Origin: Mucilaginibacter oryzae
GTDB lineage: Bacteria > Bacteroidota > Bacteroidia > Sphingobacteriales > Sphingobacteriaceae
DNA length: 59,031 nucleotides
Direction: 5' to 3'
NCBI RefSeq assembly: GCF_003148845.1
Contig: NZ_QGHA01000018.1
Coordinates: 1 to 59,031 of the forward strand
The translations under genes were made by a program, and so were the position numbers. This document shows positions 1 to 8,097 of the stretch, piece by piece (positions within the stretch are counted from its first letter, which is position 1; the number at the start of each line of letters is the position of its first letter). The notes beneath the pieces are model-generated. The model saw only the letters and a list, made by a program, of their open reading frames with translations. It was not told the origin of the DNA and made no database searches.

Positions 1-219
1 ATGCAGGAAACATGCTTTGCCCCGAAGCGGAAAATCGCGTAATGTAACCTGATCAACAAATCCTTTGGATTCCAGTTTGTGACCCTCATACTCACCCGGG
101 GGACGGTTTCGCTGGTCAAGATATAAATGATAGCCATCAGTTTGTTGCTCGATACGGATAAGTTCGAATTGTTCTACAAGATTTGAGGGTAGCAGCAGTT
201 TTAATAGTTCGGTTTCCAA
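1..219 (-). CDS. ISAon1-type transposase N-terminal protein, partial
   Basis: Reading the minus strand from 219 gives 73 open codons that run off the left edge. The protein starts LETELLKLLLPSNLVEQFEL and contains DGYHLYLDQRN and a PPGEY segment. From memory this matches the short N-terminal protein of ISAon1-type (ISL3-like) Bacteroidota insertion sequences, whose catalytic part is encoded in a second frame; that part would lie outside the window. An in-frame stop (TAA) sits three codons upstream, so TTG at 219 is the most likely start. No terminal inverted repeat could be recognised between 220 and 300. Confidence 0.6.
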   Translation of the reverse strand, partial: METELLKLLLPSNLVEQFELIRIEQQTDGYHLYLDQRNRPPGEYEGHKLESKGFVDQVTLRDFPLRGKACFLH

Positions 220-315
220 GATTATCTTTTAAGCTAACTAAACTATCAAAATATCTACAGCCCCCCAACTTTTTTGCTTGATCCGTTTTGTCACCTTCGT
301 GGTGAATTCAATAAT

Positions 316-348
316 AAAGGCCTGTAAGTTTTTAACTTACAGGCCTTT
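316..348 (-). terminator. Terminator of the downstream tRNA-Glu
   Basis: A perfect 15-bp stem (316-330 with 334-348) has a 3-nt loop. On the minus strand it is followed by TATTATT. It lies 16 nt after the 3' end of the tRNA at 364-435. Confidence 0.8.
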
Positions 349-363
349 GTAGTTAAGGTATCG

Positions 364-435
364 TAGTCCATAGGGGAATCGAACCCCTGTTTGAAGAATG
401 AAAATCTCCTGTCCTAACCCCTAGACGAATGGACC
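364..435 (-). tRNA. tRNA-Glu (TTC)
   Basis: The minus strand folds into a cloverleaf. The 7-bp acceptor stem pairs GGTCCAT with ATGGACT. The anticodon stem pairs GGAGA with TCTTC around the loop TTTTCAT, giving anticodon TTC. The T arm is AGGGG-TTCGATT-CCCCT. CCA is not encoded. It differs from the neighbouring copy essentially only in the acceptor stem. Confidence 0.95.
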
Positions 436-452
436 ATTTTGGGGAATCCCGG

Positions 453-460
453 CAAATCTA
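453..460 (-). promoter_or_regulatory. -7 box (TAGATTTG) of the second tRNA-Glu
   Basis: On the minus strand TAGATTTG fits the Bacteroidota TAnnTTTG consensus and lies 18 nt before the tRNA 5' end. A -33 TTG is not obvious. Together with the terminator at 496-522 it suggests this tRNA is transcribed on its own. Confidence 0.5.
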
Positions 461-495
461 CATTACTGCCTTATTGCCGGTAATTTTTTAATAAA

Positions 496-522
496 AAACC
501 CTCCGAGTTTTTCAGAGGGTTT
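496..522 (-). terminator. Terminator between the two tRNA-Glu genes
   Basis: AAACCCTC (496-503) pairs with GAGGGTTT (515-522). On the minus strand the stem is followed by TTTATT. It sits just after the tRNA at 524-595. Confidence 0.75.
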
Positions 523-523
523 G

Positions 524-595
524 TAGCCCGTAGGGGAATCGAACCCCTGTTTGAAGAATGAAAATCTCCTGTCCTAACCCCTAGACGAACGGGCC
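524..595 (-). tRNA. tRNA-Glu (TTC), second copy
   Basis: This is the same cloverleaf as the neighbouring copy, with anticodon TTC in the loop TTTTCAT and acceptor pairing GGCCCGT with ACGGGCT. The body is identical to the other copy. The acceptor differences are compensatory, so both genes look functional. Confidence 0.95.
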
Positions 596-630
596 ATTTT
601 TTTTAAGATGTTTCCCTTGAATTGGGATTG

Positions 631-661
631 CAAAGATAGATATTAGGTGATAAAATCAAAA
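631..661 (-). promoter_or_regulatory. Promoter of the upstream tRNA-Glu
   Basis: On the minus strand a TTTTG (about 657-661) precedes TATCTTTG (631-638) by 18 nt, close to the Bacteroidota -33 TTTG / -7 TAnnTTTG arrangement. Transcription would start about 30 nt before the tRNA. Confidence 0.6.
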
Positions 662-739
662 TTTTTTTTCAAAAAAAAATAAACATCCTTCAAAAGTGCT
701 TGTTTTTCAATGTTATAAATTAAAATCGACCGCGCACAC

Positions 740-771
740 TTGCAATTTGTGCAGGGTTAAAGCTATCTTTA
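740..771 (+). promoter_or_regulatory. Possible promoter of the ergothioneine operon
   Basis: TTG at 740-742 and TATCTTTA at 764-771 are separated by 21 nt, a near match to the Bacteroidota consensus with one mismatch in the -7 box. A start near 777 would leave a short leader before the ATG at 796. Confidence 0.4.
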
Positions 772-795
772 TTCCATAAAACAATCCAACTATTT

Positions 796-1077
796 ATGAA
801 AGCTATCTGGAATAACCAGGTCATTGCCGAAAGTAATGACACTATTGTTGTTGAAAATAACCATTACTTCCCCAAAGAAAGCGTTAAAACTGAATATCTT
901 CAAGAAACCGATATCCATACCACCTGCCCCTGGAAAGGCAAGGCGTCGTACTATACCCTTGTGGTTGATGGCAAAGAAAACCAGGATGCCGCCTGGTATT
1001 ATCCCGAGCCTAAAGAGGCTGCGGCAAACATTACCAACTATGTGGCGTTTTGGAAGGGAGTAAAAATTACCGAATAA
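796..1077 (+). CDS. DUF427 domain protein
   Basis: This 93-residue protein matches the small DUF427 fold throughout. It begins MKAIWNNQVIAES, has the typical VVENNHYFP and CPWKGKA segments in the middle, and ends with an AWYYPEP...YVAFW stretch. The family is widespread, compact and cytoplasmic, and its biochemical role is not established. It is the first gene of a tight operon, with 3 nt to the disulfide oxidoreductase that follows, and is therefore probably co-transcribed with the ergothioneine genes. A redox-linked or ligand-binding role can only be guessed from this neighbourhood. Confidence 0.85.
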   Translation: MKAIWNNQVIAESNDTIVVENNHYFPKESVKTEYLQETDIHTTCPWKGKASYYTLVVDGKENQDAAWYYPEPKEAAANITNYVAFWKGVKITE

Positions 1078-1080
1078 GCT

Positions 1081-2466
1081 ATGAAAACTTACGATGCTAT
1101 TGTGATTGGCGCCGGCCAGGCTGGTGCGCCGCTGGCTAAACGGCTGGCCGGCGCCGGTTTGAAAACCGTGATAATTGAAAAGCGGTTTTATGGCGGCACC
1201 TGCGTTAATGACGGCTGTACGCCTACCAAAACCATGATAGCATCGGCAAAGGCGGCCTATATGGCTGCCAGAAGCCATGAACTGGGTGTGCCGGTAAAAA
1301 AGTTTTCGGTTGATCTGGCCGCGATAGTAAAACGCAAGAACGATATTGTGCTTAAATCGCGCAATGGCGGGCTCAAAGCCGCCGGGAAAACACGCAACCT
1401 TGATGTGGTTTTCGGCGAGGCCGCTTTTACGGGCGAGAGAACAGTTAAAGTAAAACTGAACAGCGGCAAAGTGCAAACATTTAAGGCTGATAAGGTTTTT
1501 TTAAATCCGGGAGCACTGCCGGTTATTCCTGATATTGAAGGGCTGAACGAGATTAAGTATTTAAACTCAACTACTATACTTGATCTGGAAGAAGTGCCCG
1601 AACACCTGCTGGTGCTTGGCGGCAATTATATCGGCCTGGAGTTTGGGCAGATGTTCAGGAGGTTTGGCAGCAAGGTTACTATCTTAGAAAAATCAGCCAG
1701 GATAGTGGCCCATGAGGATGAGGATATCTCGGCCGAGCTGCAAAAGATCCTCGACATGGAATCGATCAATATCCTTACCAATACGCATGCCGTTAAGTTT
1801 AAACAAAAAACCGGAGGGAAGATCACAATTACCATCGATGAAAAGGGAAATGAGCGAAAGATCAAATGTTCCCATGTACTGGTAGCCGTTGGCCGCAAAC
1901 CGCAAACCGAAGCCCTGAACCTACCCCTGGCCGGTATTGAAGCCGATGAGGAAGGCCATATCAAGGTAAATGATAAACTGGAAACTTCGGCAGCAGGTGT
2001 TTATGCCTTAGGGGATGCCAAAGGCGGTCCTGCATTTACGCATATTTCCTATAACGACTATACCATTGTTTACCGTAACCTGATTGAAAAGGCCGATCTG
2101 AATATCAATGATCGCCCTGTACCTTATTGCATGTTTACCGATCCGCAATTGGGGCGGATAGGGATTGACGAAACGGAAGCTAAAAAACAGGGCATCAAAT
2201 ACAAAGTTGCCAAATTGCCTATGGCCCACGTGGCCCGTGCTATTGAAACCGGCGACACGCGCGGCTTTATGAAGGCCATTGTTGATCCGGATACGAAAAA
2301 GATATTAGGGGCAACCGTGCTCGGGCCCGAAGGCGGAGAAATCATGACCGTATTGCAGGTAGCCATGGAGGGCGGCATTACTTATGACAGGATCCGGTAT
2401 TGTGTTTTCGCGCACCCGCTATATTCCGAATCATTAAATAACCTGTTCATGACTCTGGGCGATTAA
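1081..2466 (+). CDS. FAD/NAD-dependent disulfide oxidoreductase (MerA/Lpd-like)
   Basis: This 461-residue protein belongs to the class I flavoprotein disulfide reductases. An FAD-binding GAGQAG lies at residues 10-15. The redox pair C41 and C46 sits in GGTCVNDGC. A second Rossmann motif follows (LGGNYIGLEFG). An ALGDAKG segment contacts FAD, and a C-terminal dimer region carries the HPLYSE His/Glu pair. It has neither the N-terminal metal-binding domain nor the C-terminal cysteine pair of true mercuric reductases, so that label would be misleading. It is the second gene of the operon, 12 nt before the transporter ATPase. Its substrate is unknown. A thiol or disulfide related to ergothioneine is an inference from context. 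Confidence 0.85.
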   Translation: MKTYDAIVIGAGQAGAPLAKRLAGAGLKTVIIEKRFYGGTCVNDGCTPTKTMIASAKAAYMAARSHELGVPVKKFSVDLAAIVKRKNDIVLKSRNGGLKAAGKTRNLDVVFGEAAFTGERTVKVKLNSGKVQTFKADKVFLNPGALPVIPDIEGLNEIKYLNSTTILDLEEVPEHLLVLGGNYIGLEFGQMFRRFGSKVTILEKSARIVAHEDEDISAELQKILDMESINILTNTHAVKFKQKTGGKITITIDEKGNERKIKCSHVLVAVGRKPQTEALNLPLAGIEADEEGHIKVNDKLETSAAGVYALGDAKGGPAFTHISYNDYTIVYRNLIEKADLNINDRPVPYCMFTDPQLGRIGIDETEAKKQGIKYKVAKLPMAHVARAIETGDTRGFMKAIVDPDTKKILGATVLGPEGGEIMTVLQVAMEGGITYDRIRYCVFAHPLYSESLNNLFMTLGD

Positions 2467-2478
2467 CCCGCAAAGCCT

Positions 2479-3441
2479 ATGATAAAGGTTGACAATGTAA
2501 GCAGGCATTTTGGGGAGGTTAAGGCTGTGGATGGCGTTTCGTTCGAGGTGCCGGAACAGGAAACCCTCATTTTGCTGGGCACCAGCGGCTGCGGCAAAAC
2601 TACTACGCTTAAAATGATCAACCGGTTGATAGAGCCAACAGGCGGTAACATTTTTATCAATGGTAAAAACATCATGGAGCAACAGCCGGAAGCCCTGCGC
2701 AGGGGCATAGGCTATGTGCTGCAAAATAACGGCCTCTTTCCGCATTATACCGTTGCCGAAAATATTGCTATTGTGTCCCACCTGTTAAAATGGGATAAAC
2801 AAAAAACAGAAAAACGTACTGCCGAGCTGTTGGAGAAACTCCACCTGGATAAAGCCTATCTCAAAGCATACCCCCATGAATTAAGCGGAGGCCAGCAACA
2901 ACGGATAGGCCTGGCAAGGGCTTTAGCATCAGATCCGCCGGTGTTATTGATGGACGAACCCTTCGGTGCGCTGGATAACGTGACCCGCTCAAAGATCCAT
3001 GCTGAGTTTAAGGCACTTGATGAGCTGAAGCGTAAAACCATCATTATGGTAACCCACGATGTGCAGGAAGCTTTTGAACTGGGCGATAGGATTTGCCTGA
3101 TGGATAAAGGCATAATTGTACAAAATGGCACGCCGGAAGAGTTATTATTTAAGCCGAAAAATGATTTTGTAAAAGATTTCCTGGAGCACCAGCGCCTGCA
3201 ACTGGAGTTTAAAACCATCAAACTAAATGACCTGTGGGAGCTACTGCCTGAGCTGAATAAGGAGGCTGATAATCTTTCGTTTAATGTAGATACCAGTTTG
3301 TGGGAGGTTTTAGAAAGTTTCCGGTTTAATGGCGAAGAGACTATCAATATCAGTAAAGATCAAAACGAAATCAAAACCGCCGGTTTTGAGCAACTGATGT
3401 CGGCCTTTTATCAATACAAAAACAAACAGAGCCATGAATGA
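2479..3441 (+). CDS. egtV: ABC transporter ATP-binding protein, OpuC/EgtV type
   Basis: This 320-residue ATPase energises import through the membrane protein encoded next. Walker A is GTSGCGKT at about residues 34-41, the signature LSGGQQQR is near 135-142 and Walker B LLMDEP is near 155-160. An H-loop VTHD follows. It belongs to the quaternary-amine (ProV/OpuCA) subfamily. The last ~90 residues look like a degenerate regulatory tail rather than two clear CBS domains. It overlaps the permease gene by 8 nt. Family membership alone suggests betaine or choline. Co-location with egtB and egtD makes an ergothioneine transporter (EgtUV) the better guess. Confidence 0.85.
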   Translation: MIKVDNVSRHFGEVKAVDGVSFEVPEQETLILLGTSGCGKTTTLKMINRLIEPTGGNIFINGKNIMEQQPEALRRGIGYVLQNNGLFPHYTVAENIAIVSHLLKWDKQKTEKRTAELLEKLHLDKAYLKAYPHELSGGQQQRIGLARALASDPPVLLMDEPFGALDNVTRSKIHAEFKALDELKRKTIIMVTHDVQEAFELGDRICLMDKGIIVQNGTPEELLFKPKNDFVKDFLEHQRLQLEFKTIKLNDLWELLPELNKEADNLSFNVDTSLWEVLESFRFNGEETINISKDQNEIKTAGFEQLMSAFYQYKNKQSHE

Positions 3442-5005
3442 GCAACAGCAAACTTTATGGCAGTTTATGCAGCAGCAATCGGCCAAGCTGCAGGAACAAA
3501 CTTTGCAGCACATCGGTTTAACGTTTATTTCGTTATGCATTGCCGTGCTGGTGGGGTTGCCGCTGGGCATCCTTATCTCCCGTAAAAAACAGTTATCGGG
3601 CATTGTTTTGGGCATTGCTGGCATGCTGCAAACTATTCCGAGTATCGCGTTATTGGGCTTTATGATCCCCTTGCTGGGCATCGGCCCTAAGCCTGCTATT
3701 GTGGCTTTGTTGTTATACGCCCTGTTGCCCATCATCCGTAACACTTACACAGGTATTTTAGGGGTTGATTCCGCGGTTAAGGAAGCGGCTACAGCTATGG
3801 GCATGAGCAAATGGCAAATTTTGTTTAAAGTTGAACTGCCTTTAGCCATGCCGGTAATTTTCGCTGGCATCCGCACGGCTACGGTGATCAATGTGGGGGT
3901 GGCTACTTTGGCTTCGTTGATAGCGGCCGGTGGACTGGGCGAGTTTATTTTCGGCGGTATTTCGTTAAACAACGGTAATATGATCCTGGCAGGCGCTATC
4001 CCGTCGGCATTGCTCGCTATAATTTTCGATGTGCTTTTATCTTTTGTACAAAAAATCAGCTTTAAAAAAATAAAACAGGCGCTTTACGCGCTGCCGGTTT
4101 TGCTGGCGCTGCTTTGCTTGTTTTACTTTATCCCCGCTAAATCAACGGGTAAGCTTACCGCCGGTTTTACGCCCGAATTTATGGGGCGGCAGGATGGCGA
4201 CCTTGGTTTGCGAAGCAGGTACGGCTTAAAGATCCATACCATCGTAATCAGCGATGCGGTAATGTACAAGGCTGCGTTTGAAAAACAGCTGGATGTGATC
4301 AGCGGCTACTCTACCGATGGCAGGCTTAAAGCTTATAACCTGGTGGTTTTGGATGATGATAAGCACATCTTTCCGCCATATTACGCCGCCCCGATAGTGC
4401 GGGATGATGCCCTGCGAAAATTTCCGGATCTTGAAAAGACATTAAACCTGCTGGCAGGCAAAATAAATGATTCGGTCATGACGGATTTAAATTACCGCAC
4501 CGACTATCTTCACCAAAGCCCCGAACGGGTAGCCAAAGATTTTTTAATGGCACATCAATTGTGGCATGCCGAACGTGGAGGGAAAGATGGTATAGTACGG
4601 ATAGGCTCAAAAATTTTTGGCGAGCAATACATACTGGCCAATATATACAGCATGCTGATAATGGGCTATACCGATCATGACGTATCAACCAAAACAGGCC
4701 TGGGCGGTACCAAAATCTGTTTCGACGCGATGACCAATAACCAGATTGATTTTTACCCCGAATATACCGGCACCGGTTTACTGGCCATATTGCAGGCATC
4801 GGCACAAACGGTTAATAAGGTAACTGCTAATAAGGATAGTACGTACAACTATGTGCAGCAGCAGTTTGAAAAGCGATACCAGGTAAAATGGCTAAAGCCT
4901 ATTGGTTTTAATAATGCCTATGCCCTGATGATGAGGCAGGAGCAGGCGAATAAATTAGGGATAAAAACAATTTCAAACTTAAAACAGTATTTAGATAGGA
5001 AGTAA
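3434..5005 (+). CDS. egtU: ABC permease fused to substrate-binding domain, EgtU-like
   Basis: This 523-residue fusion joins a permease of about five membrane segments (residues ~25-210, with the EAA-type loop around EAATAMGMSKWQ) through a further membrane helix (~215-235) to an extracytoplasmic binding domain. The architecture matches the fused OpuB/EgtU family. The two halves of the binding domain appear in reversed order. The segment with PEFMGR, GYSTDGRLKAYNLVVLDDDK and FPPYYAAP comes first (~240-378). The segment with VRIGSKIFGEQYILAN, TGLGGT, YPEYTGTG and GFNNAYAL comes second (~382-523). It ends 5 nt before egtB. The substrate is inferred: ergothioneine from context, other betaines from family. 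Confidence 0.85.
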   Translation: MNEQQQTLWQFMQQQSAKLQEQTLQHIGLTFISLCIAVLVGLPLGILISRKKQLSGIVLGIAGMLQTIPSIALLGFMIPLLGIGPKPAIVALLLYALLPIIRNTYTGILGVDSAVKEAATAMGMSKWQILFKVELPLAMPVIFAGIRTATVINVGVATLASLIAAGGLGEFIFGGISLNNGNMILAGAIPSALLAIIFDVLLSFVQKISFKKIKQALYALPVLLALLCLFYFIPAKSTGKLTAGFTPEFMGRQDGDLGLRSRYGLKIHTIVISDAVMYKAAFEKQLDVISGYSTDGRLKAYNLVVLDDDKHIFPPYYAAPIVRDDALRKFPDLEKTLNLLAGKINDSVMTDLNYRTDYLHQSPERVAKDFLMAHQLWHAERGGKDGIVRIGSKIFGEQYILANIYSMLIMGYTDHDVSTKTGLGGTKICFDAMTNNQIDFYPEYTGTGLLAILQASAQTVNKVTANKDSTYNYVQQQFEKRYQVKWLKPIGFNNAYALMMRQEQANKLGIKTISNLKQYLDRK

Positions 5006-5010
5006 GATAG

Positions 5011-6162
5011 ATGGACTTAATAACACGTTACCAGGAGGTGCGCCGCCGTACCGAAAAAATTTGTTCGTACCTGCAAACCGAAGATTACGTGGTGCAGCCT
5101 GTGGTTGATGTTAGTCCGCCTAAATGGCATATCGGCCATGTTACCTGGTTTTTTGAAACGTTTATTCTCAAGCCCTATTTTATGGGTTATGAGGAATTTA
5201 ACCCCGATTATAACTTCGTTTTTAACAGCTACTACGAAACGGTTGGCAATCGGGTGATCCGTACCGACAGGGGTAACCTGAGCCGCCCTACAGTTATTGA
5301 AATTTACAGCTACCGCAAATACGTGGATGAAGCTATGGCTAATTTTCTTCACGATGGCATTAGCGATGATGTGAAGGAATTAATGGTGCTCGGTTTCAAC
5401 CACGAAGAGCAGCACCAGGAATTATTAATGACGGATATTAAGTACATACTTGGTCATAACCCGCTGTTCCCTGCATATAATGCGGAATATGCCGCACCTC
5501 ATTTTGCCGATCCTGCTTCCGATAGCTTCATCAAAATGGATGAGGGCATTTACGAGATAGGTTTCACCGGCGATGGATTCTGTTTTGATAACGAGTTGAA
5601 CCGCCACAAAGTTTACCTGAATGCCTACGAGATGAGCCCCAAACTGGTAACCAATGCCGAATACCTGGAGTTTATCAACAGCGGCGGTTACCACGATTTT
5701 CGCCACTGGCATGCCGAGGGATGGGATTGGGTGAAAAACAATAAAGTAGGGGCCCCGCTGTACTGGCACAATATTGACGGTGGGTGGCATCATTATACCT
5801 ACCACGGGCTTGAACCATTACATTTAAAAGCGCCGGTAACGCATATCAGCTATTTTGAGGCTTATGCTTACGCCTCATGGAAAGGCCTGCGCCTGCCAAC
5901 CGAGTTTGAGTGGGAAGCCGCCGCTACCCGTTTTAACTGGGGTCAGCGCTGGGAGTGGACCGAAAGCTCGTACCTGCCCTATCCGGGTTTTGCCAAAGCG
6001 CCGGGCGCTATTGGTGAGTATAATGGTAAATTTATGGTTAACCAAAAAGTATTACGCGGGGCATCGGAAGTTACGCCGCCGGGTCATAGCCGTATTACAT
6101 ACCGCAACTTTTTTCAAACAAACTTACGCTGGCAGTTTACAGGCATCAGGCTTGCAAAATAA
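5011..6162 (+). CDS. egtB: Ergothioneine synthase EgtB (sulfoxide synthase)
   Basis: EgtB is a non-haem iron enzyme that joins hercynine (trimethylhistidine) to a cysteine-type thiol with O2 to form the sulfoxide precursor of ergothioneine. The 383-residue protein has an N-terminal DinB-like half with HIGHVTWFFE (H43) and HEEQHQE (H131, H135), a likely three-histidine iron site. The C-terminal half is of formylglycine-generating-enzyme type (~175-383), with LRLPTEFEWEAA and a terminal RWQFTGIRLA. It is shorter than the actinobacterial enzyme. No gamma-glutamylcysteine genes (egtA, egtC) are nearby, so free cysteine may be the sulfur donor, as in type II EgtB (inference). egtD follows after 28 nt. 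Confidence 0.92.
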   Translation: MDLITRYQEVRRRTEKICSYLQTEDYVVQPVVDVSPPKWHIGHVTWFFETFILKPYFMGYEEFNPDYNFVFNSYYETVGNRVIRTDRGNLSRPTVIEIYSYRKYVDEAMANFLHDGISDDVKELMVLGFNHEEQHQELLMTDIKYILGHNPLFPAYNAEYAAPHFADPASDSFIKMDEGIYEIGFTGDGFCFDNELNRHKVYLNAYEMSPKLVTNAEYLEFINSGGYHDFRHWHAEGWDWVKNNKVGAPLYWHNIDGGWHHYTYHGLEPLHLKAPVTHISYFEAYAYASWKGLRLPTEFEWEAAATRFNWGQRWEWTESSYLPYPGFAKAPGAIGEYNGKFMVNQKVLRGASEVTPPGHSRITYRNFFQTNLRWQFTGIRLAK

Positions 6163-6190
6163 ACCGGCATCAACCAATCACACTACCTAT

Positions 6191-7180
6191 ATGAACCATG
6201 TTGTTACACAAGTTCCTGCAAACTGCACCATTAGCCAGGAAAACAGGCAGTTTTATGCCGATGTTATCGCGGGACTACAATCAGAACCCAAGCACCTCGA
6301 CTCGAAATATTTTTATGATGCCAACGGCGATAAATTGTTCCAGGAACTGATGAACTGCCCGGAATATTATCCAACCAACTGCGAACTGGAAATATTTTCT
6401 GAAAAAACAGCCGAAATCTGCGATGCCCTGATTGCCGGCGGCGATGCTTTCGACCTGATAGAGCTGGGTGCAGGCGACGCCACCAAATCAAGCTACCTGC
6501 TTAAATACCTGTTAGATAAAAAGGCCGATTTTACCTATTTGCCCATCGATATATCAGGTAACGTGATATCCTATCTCAATATCACACTGCCTGTTACCCT
6601 GCCCGGCATAAAAATAACCGGGCTAAATGGCGAGTATTTCCAGATGCTGAAAAAAGCAGCCGCTATTTCGCCAAGGCGTAAGGTGGTGTTGTTTTTAGGT
6701 TCCAACATCGGCAATATGCCCGTTAACGAAGCCATCGAATTTTGCAGGGAGTTGAGAAACAACCTATCTGAAGGCGATATGGTTTTGATTGGTATGGATT
6801 TGAAAAAAGACCCGAGGGTGATCCTGGCTGCCTATAACGATAAAGACGGCATAACCCGCGAATTTAACCTCAACCTGCTGCGCCGCATCAACCGCGAGTT
6901 GCATGCAGATTTTAATGTAAACCAGTTTGAGCATTACCCTACCTATGATCCTGAAACGGGGGCCTGCAAAAGCTACCTCATCAGCCTGCAGGACCAGGAG
7001 GTAATGATAGGCCACGAAAATATAAGCTTTAAAAAAGACGAATACATTTACATGGAGATCTCGCAAAAGTTCACCATCATGCAAACAGATCAGATTGCCA
7101 TCAATACCGGCTTCCAGCCGGTAGGCCAGTTTTTTGATACGAAGAAATGGTTTATTGACGCGGTTTGGGTGGCGGCGTAG
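6191..7180 (+). CDS. egtD: L-histidine N-alpha-methyltransferase EgtD
   Basis: EgtD trimethylates histidine to hercynine with S-adenosylmethionine, the first step of ergothioneine synthesis. The 329-residue product has the usual family length. It shows DSKYFYDANGDKLFQEL near the N-terminus, the SAM-binding ELGAGDATK at about residues 90-98 and FLGSNIGNMP around 170. The frame stays open far upstream inside egtB. ATG at 6191 (MNHVVTQVP) gives the family's normal N-terminus, so the longer version is rejected. It is the last gene of the operon. A GC-rich paired-hairpin repeat follows directly and may end transcription. Confidence 0.93.
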   Translation: MNHVVTQVPANCTISQENRQFYADVIAGLQSEPKHLDSKYFYDANGDKLFQELMNCPEYYPTNCELEIFSEKTAEICDALIAGGDAFDLIELGAGDATKSSYLLKYLLDKKADFTYLPIDISGNVISYLNITLPVTLPGIKITGLNGEYFQMLKKAAAISPRRKVVLFLGSNIGNMPVNEAIEFCRELRNNLSEGDMVLIGMDLKKDPRVILAAYNDKDGITREFNLNLLRRINRELHADFNVNQFEHYPTYDPETGACKSYLISLQDQEVMIGHENISFKKDEYIYMEISQKFTIMQTDQIAINTGFQPVGQFFDTKKWFIDAVWVAA

Positions 7181-7188
7181 CCAGCCCC

Positions 7189-7272
7189 AAGCCCCACCCA
7201 AACCCTCCCCGGAAGGGAGGGCTTAAAATCTTTTTTTTCAAGTCTCCCCTTCCTGGGGAGATTTAGAGCTGG
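7189..7272. repeat. GC-rich paired-hairpin repeat, copy A
   Basis: Two adjacent hairpins (CCCTCCCCGGAAGGGAGGG and TCTCCCCTTCCTGGGGAGA) have outer arms CCCCACCC and a GATTTAGAG edge. The same arrangement recurs at 48692-48793, with relatives at 17463, 47628 and 55643. It fills most of the gap between the convergent egtD and PhyH genes and could also act as a terminator. Confidence 0.7.
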
Positions 7273-7275
7273 TGC

Positions 7276-8097
7276 TCACAACACCTTCGGGTTCAACTCT
7301 GAGTCAATCAATCCGCCGATGGGTTTACCCATCAGCCATTTATGGTGGTCGTTCTTTTGCCAGTCATTTTTATACGGTGTTATCCTTGCGCCGTCGGCTA
7401 CATAAATAACCGTCATTACTTCGCGCATTTTATCCGAGTTATTACCCGGCGCGTTGTGGATTGTAAAGCCCCGGTGCCAGGTAGCATCGCCGGCCTGCAT
7501 GGTTTGTGCCCGGGTTATTTCAAAACCTTTTTGCTTCACATAATCGTCAAAGGCAGATTCTGATTCGTCTGATATTTCGGTATTGAATACGGCGCCATCC
7601 CTGTCAGACCGGGAAGCGAAGGTGAGCATGCCCATATCTACATCAATATCTACCAGCGGCATCCAAAGGGTTACGGTATTGCGGGTATCAATAGGCCAGT
7701 AATATTGATCCTGGTGCCAGGGTGTTGGGCCGCCGCCGGGTTCTTTAAAAAGGGCCTGGTCGTGATATATCCTTACGTTTTCTACGCCCATCAAATCGGC
7801 GGCTATTTTGGCCAGCCGTTTAGATAGCACAAAGGTTTTAACATCTTCATCCACCTGCCACAGATTCATGATTTGCAGGAAAGCCTTGCCGTAGGTGTCG
7901 CGATCGGCCAGTTTACGCTTTTCGGTGTTATAGCGATCGGCTGCGCCAACAATCACGGGGCGATAGGCATTAATTTCTTCTTTTGTAAGCACTTCGTGCA
8001 CAAGGGTATGGCCTTTTTCACGAAATTCATTAATATTGTAGTTGGATAATTGTATAAAGTTATCAAGCGGTGGTAGATGAGCAATCTGTGCATTCAT
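7276..8097 (-). CDS. Phytanoyl-CoA dioxygenase (PhyH) family protein
   Basis: This is an Fe(II)/2-oxoglutarate-dependent oxygenase of the PhyH family, about 273 residues. WHQDQYYW supplies the HxD pair of the iron site, and WHRGFTIHNAP supplies the distal histidine. Bacterial members hydroxylate diverse small molecules, and the substrate here cannot be read from sequence. A longer frame to 8163 exists, but its first 22 residues are low-complexity. MNAQIAHLPP at 8097 looks like the true N-terminus. An AraC regulator is divergently transcribed from 8221, which suggests that regulator controls it. Confidence 0.82.
   Translation of the reverse strand: MNAQIAHLPPLDNFIQLSNYNINEFREKGHTLVHEVLTKEEINAYRPVIVGAADRYNTEKRKLADRDTYGKAFLQIMNLWQVDEDVKTFVLSKRLAKIAADLMGVENVRIYHDQALFKEPGGGPTPWHQDQYYWPIDTRNTVTLWMPLVDIDVDMGMLTFASRSDRDGAVFNTEISDESESAFDDYVKQKGFEITRAQTMQAGDATWHRGFTIHNAPGNNSDKMREVMTVIYVADGARITPYKNDWQKNDHHKWLMGKPIGGLIDSELNPKVL

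Noticed and set aside
790..1476. 228-codon minus-strand frame opposite DUF427 and the reductase
   Set aside because: It is the antisense shadow of two clear genes and contains no recognisable domain.
1081..2466. Mercuric reductase / mercury resistance
   Set aside because: No metal-binding N-terminal domain, no C-terminal cysteine pair and no merR or merT nearby.
2479..5005. Plain glycine betaine/choline osmoprotectant importer
   Set aside because: Possible by family, but the tight operon with egtB and egtD makes an ergothioneine importer more likely; kept as an alternative.
5855..6190. 112-codon upstream extension of EgtD, overlapping egtB
   Set aside because: It is egtB read in another frame; EgtD homology and family length begin at ATG 6191.
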